DNA of 64,000 nucleotides from Micromonospora profundi (lineage in GTDB: Bacteria > Actinomycetota > Actinomycetes > Mycobacteriales > Micromonosporaceae). The position numbers were made by a program, and so were the translations under genes. Each line of letters begins with the position of its first letter. Within the stretch, counting starts at the first letter, position 1. Shown one piece after another: positions 57,379 through 64,000 of the stretch. Location: assembly GCF_011927785.1 (NCBI RefSeq), contig NZ_JAATJK010000001.1, forward strand, positions 4,993,001 to 5,057,000, read 5' to 3'. The notes beneath the pieces are model-generated. The model saw only the letters and a list, made by a program, of their open reading frames with translations, was not told the origin of the DNA and did not search any database.

Positions 57379-58521
57379 TCAGCCCAGCGCCTGCTCCAGA
57401 TCGGCGAGCAGGTCGTCGACCGTCTCGATGCCGACAGACAGTCGCACGAGATCCCCGGGAACTTCAAGCGGCGAGCCGGCAGCACTTGCGTGTGTCATCC
57501 GACCCGGGTGCTCGATCAGGGATTCCACGCCGCCGAGCGACTCCGCGAGCACGAACAACTTGGTCCGGTTGCAGATCTCCACGGCGTGGTCCTCGCCGCC
57601 GGCCGCGCGGAACGAGATCATGCCGCCGAATCGGCGCATCTGCTTGGCGGCCACCTCGTGACCTGGGTGCGACGGCAGCCCCGGGTAGATCACCTGGGCC
57701 ACCTTGGCGTGCCCGTCGAGGTACCCGGCGAGCCGCTCCGCGTTGTCGCAGTGCCGGTCCATGCGTACCCCGAGGGTCTTGATGCCGCGCAGGGTGAGCC
57801 AGGCGTCGAACGGTCCGTTGATCGCGCCCATGGCGTTCTGGTGGTAGCGCAGTTCCTCGCCGAGCGCGGCGTCGGAGACGACGAGCGCGCCGCCCACCAC
57901 GTCGGAGTGGCCGCCGATGTACTTGGTGGTGGAGTGCACCACCACGTCCGCGCCGTGGGCGATGGGCTGCTGCAGGTACGGCGAGGCGAACGTGTTGTCG
58001 ACGACGAGCAGAGCGTCGGCGTCGTGTGCCACGCCCGCCATGGCGGCGATGTCGGCGATGCCGAGAAGCGGGTTGGTGGGCGTCTCCACCCAGACCATCT
58101 TCGTCCGGCCCTGCCGCACGGCAGCACGGACGGCGGCCGGGTCGGAGACCTTGGCTGGGGTGAACTCGATCCCCCACCGCTGGGCGACACGGGCGAAGAG
58201 CCGATAGGTCCCGCCGTACGCGTCGTCGGGGATGACCACGTGGTCACCCGGCTGGCAGACGGCCCGCAGCAGGGTGTCCTCGGCCGCCAGGCCGCTGGCG
58301 AAGGCCAGCCCGACCGGGCCGCCCTCCAGCGCGGCCAGGCACTCCTGGAGAGCGTCGCGGGTCGGGTTGCCGGACCGGCTGTACTCGTAGCCGAGCCGGG
58401 GCGCGCCGACGGCGTCCTGGGCGTAGGTGCTGGTCTGGTAGATCGGAGGTATCACCGCGCCGGTGCGGGCCTCGGGGTCCTGACCGGCGTGTATGGCGAG
58501 CGTCTCGAAGCCGTGGTTCAT
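57379..58521 (-). CDS. metB: Cystathionine gamma-synthase
   Basis: The 380-residue PLP enzyme contains [36 protein letters not shown], and the cofactor lysine in [16 protein letters not shown] (about K199). It makes cystathionine from an activated homoserine and cysteine, or can act as homocysteine synthase. The cystathionine beta-synthase gene 5 kb away fits a transsulfuration pathway, and greA and mca nearby match the mycobacterial order. Confidence 0.95.
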   Translation of the reverse strand: MNHGFETLAIHAGQDPEARTGAVIPPIYQTSTYAQDAVGAPRLGYEYSRSGNPTRDALQECLAALEGGPVGLAFASGLAAEDTLLRAVCQPGDHVVIPDDAYGGTYRLFARVAQRWGIEFTPAKVSDPAAVRAAVRQGRTKMVWVETPTNPLLGIADIAAMAGVAHDADALLVVDNTFASPYLQQPIAHGADVVVHSTTKYIGGHSDVVGGALVVSDAALGEELRYHQNAMGAINGPFDAWLTLRGIKTLGVRMDRHCDNAERLAGYLDGHAKVAQVIYPGLPSHPGHEVAAKQMRRFGGMISFRAAGGEDHAVEICNRTKLFVLAESLGGVESLIEHPGRMTHASAAGSPLEVPGDLVRLSVGIETVDDLLADLEQALG

Positions 58522-58644
58522 CCTGTGAGGCTAGTTCTTCGTCTCGATGGCTGGAACGGAACCCGTCCGCCCGCGCCGTTCGCGCCGTTCGCGCGGGGCC
58601 GGACCGGGTGGCCCGGCCCCGCGCGTCGGCAGTGCTGGGGCTGG

Positions 58645-59697
58645 TCAGCCGGCCGGTACGGGCAGGACGTGCAGGGTGGCCGGGTTTCTGCCGGTCCAGT
58701 CGTAGGAGGCCGCGTAGACCCGGGCTCCGTTCGGTGACCAGGCCAGCGCGCCGGGGCTCAGCTCGTTGCCCAACTCGAAGCGGACCAGCTCGGTGCCGTC
58801 GGGCCGGAAGACGAACACGTCGGGGTCGTAGGAGGCGTTCGCGCCGGCGGCGACCTTGGTGCCGTCGCGGGAGAGCTCGACCGCAATCGGGTACGGGCCG
58901 GTCGGATAGGTCGCGGACGGGATGGTGATGTCGGCGAACGGGAACGCCTGCACCGAGTACGGGGAGCCGGCGGCGGTGTAGAGCGTGGTACCGGTCGGGT
59001 CGAGCGCGACGTCGCGCAGGTTGCTGCCGACCACCGTCCACTCGTTGGTCCTGGGCGCGCTCAGGACGCCTCCGGTGCCGATGTCGTACGCGTACACCGA
59101 GGCGGGGCTCAACGACGGCTGCCCGGCAAGCAGCACCGCCCGGTTCTGGCTGGCCGCGGTGAGCAGCGGGGCGTCGTAGAAGTCCTGGCTGGTGGCCATC
59201 CCCGTGGTGACGCGGGCGGGTTGGCGGCCCAGGTCGATCCGGCCGATGTTGCCGCCCCACTGGTCGCAGCCGTAGCCGAACCACAGGTACCGCCCGGTCA
59301 GCGCCAGCGACGACGGGCACTCGCCCGCCCCGGTGTCGTACCGTGCCGACTCGGCGAGCGAGCCGGTGTCGAAGGCGGCGATGGCGTTGGCGGTGGGCAG
59401 CGCCACGTAGAGGGTCTGCCGGTCGGCGCTGAGCAGCAGGTCGGAGGGGCCGGGCAGGCCGGACAGGGTGCCGACCACCGCGCCCGTGGCGCTGGCCACC
59501 ACGATGTCGGTCGACGACCGGCCACCGCTGACGAAGACCCGGTCGCCGGCCGACACCACGTCCGCCACCGTGGTCAGCGGCAGCGGGGTGGCGGTCTGCG
59601 CGGGTGCCGCCTGGGCGGGAGTCGGGAGCGCCGCGGTGAGCAGCCCGGCGGTCAACGCGGCCAGCGCCGCCAGGGTCGTACCTTTTCTGATGTGCAA
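58645..59697 (-). CDS. Secreted YVTN-type beta-propeller protein
   Basis: The 350-residue precursor has a Sec signal peptide (GTTLAALAALTAGLLTAALP, cleavage after AQA) and about seven repeats with the pattern of a beta-propeller (LLLSADRQTLYVALPTANAI, VALDPTGTTLYTAAGSP, LAWSPNGARVYAASYD). The start is TTG at 59697 with ggaagg eight bases upstream. Related secreted actinobacterial proteins often add Ig-like repeats; this one ends after the propeller. No binding partner is evident. Confidence 0.85.
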   Translation of the reverse strand: MHIRKGTTLAALAALTAGLLTAALPTPAQAAPAQTATPLPLTTVADVVSAGDRVFVSGGRSSTDIVVASATGAVVGTLSGLPGPSDLLLSADRQTLYVALPTANAIAAFDTGSLAESARYDTGAGECPSSLALTGRYLWFGYGCDQWGGNIGRIDLGRQPARVTTGMATSQDFYDAPLLTAASQNRAVLLAGQPSLSPASVYAYDIGTGGVLSAPRTNEWTVVGSNLRDVALDPTGTTLYTAAGSPYSVQAFPFADITIPSATYPTGPYPIAVELSRDGTKVAAGANASYDPDVFVFRPDGTELVRFELGNELSPGALAWSPNGARVYAASYDWTGRNPATLHVLPVPAG

Positions 59698-59802
59698 GGT
59701 GTTGTCCTTCCCCGTGTGAATTGAGCCGAGTGAATGAATAGCACAGTCGATGCCTGCACGGGGTTGTCGGGTCCGGCGGTGCCGCCGGCATAGCCTGGAC
59801 CC

Positions 59803-60213
59803 ATGAGCGGGTGCGTGTTCTGCGGGATCGTGGCGGGCGAGGTTGCGGCGTTCCGGGTCGCCGACGAGCCGGACGGGGTGGCGTTCCTGGACACCCGTCC
59901 CGTCTTCGCCGGGCATGTGCTCGTGGTGCCCCGGGTCCACCTCGTGACCCTGGGCGAGTTGCCGGCGGACCTGCTGCCCGGCTACTTCGCGCTGGTACGG
60001 CGGCTGGCGGTGGCGGTGGAGACGGGCCTGGGGGCAGGTGGGACGTTCGTGGCGATGAACAACAAGGTGTCCCAGTCCGTCCCGCACCTGCACACACACG
60101 TCGTGCCCCGGACCAAGGGCGACGGGCTGCGAGGCTTCTTCTGGCCGCGCACCCGCTACCAGGACGACACCGAGGCCCAGACCTACGCCGACCGGATCGC
60201 CGCAGCCCTCTGA
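59803..60213 (+). CDS. HIT family hydrolase
   Basis: The 136-residue protein has the HIT triad HLHTHVVP at 95-102, a zinc-type CVFCGIVAGE at the start and GHVLVVPRVHLVTLGELP. HIT enzymes hydrolyse nucleotide phosphoramidates or diadenosine polyphosphates. The start ATG at 59803 gives the usual length. It is divergent from the beta-propeller gene and 111 bp before msrA. Confidence 0.93.
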   Translation: MSGCVFCGIVAGEVAAFRVADEPDGVAFLDTRPVFAGHVLVVPRVHLVTLGELPADLLPGYFALVRRLAVAVETGLGAGGTFVAMNNKVSQSVPHLHTHVVPRTKGDGLRGFFWPRTRYQDDTEAQTYADRIAAAL

Positions 60214-60324
60214 GGAGCCCGACCCGCCGACCGGCCGGGTGGGGGCCTGAGTCACAGTGGCGCGGGTAAGGAAGGAAGACCCACCGGTGTTACACGCTGG
60301 GAGAGGTACGAGAGGAGTCCCACC

Positions 60325-60984
<660 letters not shown>

Positions 60985-61100
60985 CCGCCGTAGCGCTGGC
61001 GCGGGTCCCCGGATCCGCGCCAGCTCCGTCACACCGCGAGCCCAGTGGGGCGTGACGCCCCTCCGACCGAGCCGAGGAGCGACTCGACAACACTTTGGTC

Positions 61101-61400
61101 ATGGGTATCAGTGCGAGACTGACGGACTATCACGGCGCTACCGTCGATGCGGTGACCGGGCACGACATCAATGAGCTGGTCGAGGCAGCACGCGAGCGAT
61201 CTTGTCCCATGCTCGGCTATGTCGACGAGTACGGTGACACGCGGTTCAACGTCGTCCAGATGCAGTTGCTGATCCCGGAGCTTGAGTCGCTTGAGAGTGC
61301 CGGGTCCGAGGCGGTACGGGCCACGGCGGCCGCTCTGCTCAAGTTGGCCCGCCAGGTTCCGCTCCGACCCCACCGATACCTGCTGTTCCTCGGCGACTAG
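61101..61400 (+). CDS. Orphan 99-residue protein between two msrA 3' ends
   Basis: ATG at 61101 gives a protein starting MGISARLTDYHGATVDAVTG, with an amphipathic helix (INELVEAARERSCPM), a strand-rich MLGYVDEYGDTRFNVVQMQL and a helical C-terminus ending HRYLLFLGD. It has no membrane segment and I do not recognise the family. Lower GC and plain codon use suggest a different history from the neighbours. It lies in the segment between the duplicated msrA ends. Confidence 0.72.
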   Translation: MGISARLTDYHGATVDAVTGHDINELVEAARERSCPMLGYVDEYGDTRFNVVQMQLLIPELESLESAGSEAVRATAAALLKLARQVPLRPHRYLLFLGD

Positions 61401-61462
61401 ATGCCCCACGATCCGCTCGGCGGTGGACGCGGCTCGCACCAAAGCACTACACCGCTCGCCAG

Positions 61463-61545
61463 GATCGAAGAACCCGAGCGGCTACTGCAACCACGGCCCG
61501 AACGGCCTGAGCTGCCCGGTCGGCGTGGCCCGTACCGCCGGCTGA
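61463..61545 (+). pseudogene. Duplicated C-terminal fragment of msrA
   Basis: The frame reads [17 protein letters not shown] and then a PVGVA segment, ending in TGA, and aligns with the last 25 codons of msrA (one mostly synonymous change per few codons). No start or upstream MsrA domain is attached. It is a remnant or the left-over tail of a displaced msrA. Confidence 0.85.
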
Positions 61546-61569
61546 CCCGCCACCACCCGCACGAGCGCG

Positions 61570-61600
61570 ATGCCCGGCTGCCGACAAGGTGGCCGGGCAT
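61570..61600 (+). terminator. Hairpin after the msrA tail copy
   Basis: Arms atgcccggc (61570-61578) and complement (61592-61600) form a 9-bp stem with a 13-nt loop and are followed by tcccgtctg. It probably ended the original msrA transcript. Confidence 0.65.
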
Positions 61601-61628
61601 TCCCGTCTGGCCGTGTGATCGAAATCCG

Positions 61629-61657
61629 TTGCCGAGCCCGGCGGGGCTAGATAGCGT
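61629..61657 (+). promoter_or_regulatory. Candidate sigma-70 type promoter of the rnz leader
   Basis: ttgccg at 61629-61634 and tagcgt at 61652-61657 are spaced by 17 bp; an overlapping tagata is at 61648. It lies 258 bp before the ribonuclease Z ATG and just upstream of a strong ribosome binding sequence. Confidence 0.45.
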
Positions 61658-61667
61658 GCAGGTACAC

Positions 61668-61824
61668 GTGAAGGGAGGTGGTCCAGACTTGTATAGCAAT
61701 CGGACTCGTGAGGTGGCTGTCCGCTAGCCGCTGTCCTCGACAGTGATCGGTTCGCCGACAGGCGGGCATCAGCACCATCGTCGAGACCGTGTGGCAGCGG
61801 TGCGGCGAATCCACGACAGCCACC
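61668..61824 (+). ncRNA. Candidate structured leader with a tiny ORF upstream of rnz
   Basis: A near-perfect ribosome binding sequence, aagggaggt at 61671-61679, precedes TTG at 61689, which opens a 12-codon ORF (YSNRTREVAVR) ending at 61727; a GTG at 61668 would make it 19 codons. A second frame gives a 22-residue ORF (61678-61746) beginning VVQTCIAIG. ggtggctgtc at 61712-61721 pairs perfectly with gacagccacc at 61815-61824, and smaller hairpins (ctgtc-ctc-gacag at 61731-61743) lie inside. The pattern fits an attenuator or leader-peptide control. No known family assigned. Confidence 0.45.
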
Positions 61825-61825
61825 C

Positions 61826-61888
61826 GACCCCCGGGGTGCCGGCATAGTCCAGCCGGCCCGTGCGCGAGCACGGAGCACCCCGGGGGTC
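61826..61888 (+). promoter_or_regulatory. Three-way-junction RNA fold before the rnz start
   Basis: gaccccc-ggggt (61826-61837) pairs with accccgggggtc (61877-61888) over 12 bp. Between them are two perfect hairpins: gccggc-atagtcca-gccggc (61838-61857) and ccgtgc-gcga-gcacgg (61858-61873), the latter with a GNRA-type loop. The whole lies 27 bp before the ribonuclease Z ATG. Confidence 0.6.
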
Positions 61889-61914
61889 GCTTCATATCCG
61901 AAAGGGCCCCGGCG

Positions 61915-62844
61915 ATGTCGATGCGCGAGCTGGTGGTCCTCGGCACGGCCAGCCAGACCCCGACCCGCCAGCGCAACCACAACGGGTACGTGCTGCGCTG
62001 GGACGACGAGGTGATCCTCTTCGACCCGGGCGAGGGCAGTCAGCGTCAACTGCTGCACACCACCGTCACCGCCACCGACCTGACCCGGATCTGCGTCACG
62101 CACTTCCACGGCGACCACTGCCTGGGCCTGCCCGGCACCATCCAGCGGCTCTCCCTGGACCGGGTGGCGCAGCCGGTCGCCGTGCACTTCCCGGCGGGCG
62201 GCGCCGAATACTTCGCCCGGCTACGACACGCCACCTCCTTCCGCGAGACCGCCGAGCTGGCCGTCACGCCCATCGAGACCGACGGTCAGCGGATCGCCCT
62301 GCGCTGCGGCACGCTGGAGGCCCGCCGGCTGCGGCACTCCATCGAGACGTACGGCTATCGGCTGGTCGAGCCCGACGGGCACCGGATGCTGCCGGAGAAG
62401 CTGGCCGCGTACGACATCGCCGGTCCGGCCGTCGGTGAGCTGATCCGCGTCGGGCACCTGGACGTCGACGGACGCCGCGTCACCCGCGACGAGGTGAGCG
62501 TGCCCCGGCCGGGACAGCGGTTCGCTTTTGTGATGGACACCGGCCTCTGCGACGGGGTCTACGCCCTCGCCGAGCACGCCGACCTGCTGGTCATCGAGTC
62601 GACATTCCTGGAGTCGGAGGCCGCGCTCGCCGCCGAGGTCGGCCACCTGACCGCGGCGCAGGCCGCGAAGGTGGCCACCGAGTCCGGGGTACGCAGGCTG
62701 GTGCTCACGCACTTCTCCCAGCGCTACTCCGACCCGCGCCGGTTCCACGACGAGGCGCGGGCGCACTTCGACGGCGATCTGATCATCGCCGAGGATCTGA
62801 CCACCGTGCAGGTGCCACCGCGCCGGGTAGCCTCGGCGGAGTGA
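61915..62844 (+). CDS. rnz: Ribonuclease Z-type metallo-beta-lactamase hydrolase
   Basis: The 309-residue protein has [20 protein letters not shown], close to the RNase Z start, and the zinc motif [10 protein letters not shown] (H63, H65, D67, H68), then [12 protein letters not shown] and a C-terminal [13 protein letters not shown]. RNase Z trims the 3' end of precursor tRNA. ATG at 61915 was chosen; a second ATG is two codons later. It is translationally coupled to the GNAT gene (GTGA). Confidence 0.9.
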   Translation: MSMRELVVLGTASQTPTRQRNHNGYVLRWDDEVILFDPGEGSQRQLLHTTVTATDLTRICVTHFHGDHCLGLPGTIQRLSLDRVAQPVAVHFPAGGAEYFARLRHATSFRETAELAVTPIETDGQRIALRCGTLEARRLRHSIETYGYRLVEPDGHRMLPEKLAAYDIAGPAVGELIRVGHLDVDGRRVTRDEVSVPRPGQRFAFVMDTGLCDGVYALAEHADLLVIESTFLESEAALAAEVGHLTAAQAAKVATESGVRRLVLTHFSQRYSDPRRFHDEARAHFDGDLIIAEDLTTVQVPPRRVASAE

Positions 62845-63350
62845 CCGTCACGCTCCGTCCCGCGACCGGTGATGACCTGATGGGGGTGGGCGTCCTGCAC
62901 CAGCGCTCCCGGGTCGCCGCGTACTCCTCGTTCGTCCCGGCCGAGGCGCTTGCCGAACCGACGGGTGAGGCGATGGGCGCGTACTGGACCGAGCGGCGGA
63001 GATGGGAGCGGGACACCCACCGACTGACCGTCGCGGAGCGTGCCGGGGCGCTTGTGGGGTTCAGCTACCTGGGCCCGGACGACGAGGACGACCCGGCGAC
63101 GGGGCTGCTCAACGCCATCCACCTGGACCCGGCCGAGCAGGGCCGGGGCGTGGGCCGGGCGCTGATGGTGGACGCCTTGGACGCCATGCGGGCGCGGGGC
63201 TGGCAGCGGGCGGTGCTCTGGGTGCTGCGCGACAACGCGCACGCCCGCGCGTTCTACGAGCGCGGCGGGTGGGTGCCGACGGGCGCGCAGCGCGAGGAGT
63301 ACATCGGCATCGCCCCCACGCCGCAGCTCCGCTACGCCCGCCGCCTGTGA
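62841..63350 (+). CDS. GNAT family N-acetyltransferase
   Basis: The 169-residue protein has the acetyl-CoA binding motif [19 protein letters not shown] and the fold core [21 protein letters not shown]. The GTG start overlaps the rnz stop in GTGA. The substrate is not evident. It ends three bp before a long inverted repeat separating it from the convergent CBS-domain gene. Confidence 0.9.
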   Translation: MTVTLRPATGDDLMGVGVLHQRSRVAAYSSFVPAEALAEPTGEAMGAYWTERRRWERDTHRLTVAERAGALVGFSYLGPDDEDDPATGLLNAIHLDPAEQGRGVGRALMVDALDAMRARGWQRAVLWVLRDNAHARAFYERGGWVPTGAQREEYIGIAPTPQLRYARRL

Positions 63351-63353
63351 CGT

Positions 63354-63535
63354 GCAAGGAAGGGCACCTTATTAACGCCTCCGGTTGTACAGGGGGCCCT
63401 TGCTAACAGTGCGTCGCCGCCAGATGCTTGGTGCTGCTGCCGACTCCCGGCCGCCGAAGGACTGCGGCCGGGAGCGCGTTTGTTAATAGGGGGCCCGTGC
63501 TCTACACGAGGCGTTAATAAGGTGCCCTTCCTTGC
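63354..63535. repeat. 182-bp element with perfect 28-bp terminal inverted repeats
   Basis: The left arm at 63354-63381 (starting gcaaggaagggcacctt) is the exact complement of 63508-63535. Inside, acagggggccc near 63389-63399 and the right-hand counterpart near 63487-63496 form an imperfect inner inverted repeat. No ORF is carried. It looks like a small non-autonomous element and also fills the gap between two convergent genes, so it can act as a terminator. Confidence 0.88.
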
Positions 63536-63538
63536 GAC

Positions 63539-64000
63539 CTAGTGGGCGCCCAGGTGGGCCAGGAGATCCTGGCGGGTGAGGACGCCCTTGGGCTTGCCGT
63601 CGACGAGGACCAGCGCGGCGTCGGACTTCTCCAGCAAGCCGACTGCCTCGCTCACCGGCTGACCGCCACCGATCATCGGCAGCGGGTCGCCCATGTGCCG
63701 CTCGATGGTGTCGTGCAGGTGGGCCTGGCCGGTGAACAGCGCGTCGAGCAGGTCACGCTCGGCGATCGAGCCGGCCACCTCACCGGTCACCACCGGCGGC
63801 TCGGCCTTGAGCACCGGCAACTGCGAGACGCCGTACTCGCGCATGTAGTCGATCGCGTCGCGGACCGTCTCGGTCGGGTGGACGTGCACCAGCTCGGGCA
63901 GCCCGCCCGGCTTGCTGGCCAGCGCGTCGGCCACCGTGGGCTCAGCACCGGAGTTGTCGAGGAAGCCGTACCGGGCCATCCACGAGTCGTTGAAGATCTT
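63539..64000 (-). CDS. cbs: C-terminal part of cystathionine beta-synthase (partial)
   Basis: The frame is open to the end of the window (KIFNDSWMARYGFLDNSG), so the N-terminal PLP domain is outside. The visible part has two CBS domains: VHPTETVRDAIDYMREYGVS and VSEAVGLLEKSDAALVLVDG. The SWMARYGFL segment is the typical end of the actinobacterial CBS catalytic domain. With metB it would complete transsulfuration from homocysteine to cystathionine. A stand-alone CBS protein is less likely because the frame continues upstream. Confidence 0.9.
   Translation of the reverse strand, partial: KIFNDSWMARYGFLDNSGAEPTVADALASKPGGLPELVHVHPTETVRDAIDYMREYGVSQLPVLKAEPPVVTGEVAGSIAERDLLDALFTGQAHLHDTIERHMGDPLPMIGGGQPVSEAVGLLEKSDAALVLVDGKPKGVLTRQDLLAHLGAH

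Noticed and set aside
61826..61888. Three-way junction before rnz as an ordinary intrinsic terminator
   Set aside because: There is no T-tract after the stem and the fold has two inner hairpins, so leader structure is the better description, although termination is not excluded.

Overview
The window is very GC-rich, uses GTG and TTG starts freely, and carries an actinobacterial marker set: WhiB, F420 synthesis (FbiC, CofD, CofE), mycothiol S-conjugate amidase Mca, DUF3499 and DUF4307. Codon use, dispersed palindromes and gene content point to a Micromonosporaceae chromosome, most likely Micromonospora; this is inference from sequence alone. No rRNA, tRNA, CRISPR array, prophage or complete insertion sequence was seen.

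Layout. 1-2402: tail of a GAF-type regulator, an aldehyde dehydrogenase and its DUF779 partner. 2403-4911: accessory stretch with a DUF559 nuclease-like gene bracketed by two inverted copies of a palindromic repeat, and a G5/excalibur surface protein. 4912-15398: a polyamine-type uptake and catabolism locus. A minus-strand operon encodes PotD, PotA, PotB, PotC, an FAD oxidoreductase and a saccharopine-dehydrogenase-like enzyme; a divergent Lrp/AsnC regulator is followed by a class III aminotransferase and a second FAD oxidoreductase. 15421-25390: DUF3499, a zincin-like protein, whiB2, a DUF4331 cassette, fbiC, a Pro/Gln-rich membrane protein and cofD-cofE. 25486-33438: ArsR-like regulator, NUDIX hydrolase, mannose-1-phosphate guanylyltransferase with a GT4 glycosyltransferase, a TIGR03089 protein, a repeat-filled convergent gap and acetoacetate-CoA ligase. 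33589-44240: thioesterase, small membrane protein, Bcr/CflA efflux pump, acyl-CoA dehydrogenase, UDP-glucose dehydrogenase and a 1629-residue multi-pass membrane protein. 44419-51376: purE-purK, a YyaL-type protein, a GGDEF-EAL protein and a small membrane protein. 51425-64000: mca, DUF4307, greA, ilvA, DUF4328, amidase, metB, a secreted beta-propeller protein, HIT protein, msrA with a duplicated 3' end, ribonuclease Z with a structured leader, a GNAT enzyme and the C-terminal part of cystathionine beta-synthase.

Much of the core order (DUF3499, zincin, whiB2, cofD, cofE, manC, TIGR03089, acyl-CoA dehydrogenase, purE, purK; and cbs, metB, greA, DUF4307, mca) matches two gene neighbourhoods I recall from Mycobacterium tuberculosis, so the backbone is probably vertical. 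The novelty lies between genes: a family of palindromic elements of about 70 bp with a fixed 33-nt spacer, usually flanked by simple GC repeats; a tandem 59-bp repeat that forms a chain of translationally coupled 19-20 residue ORFs between potB and potC; a duplicated msrA 3' end around a small orphan gene; and a leader with nested complementarity and a three-way-junction fold upstream of ribonuclease Z.
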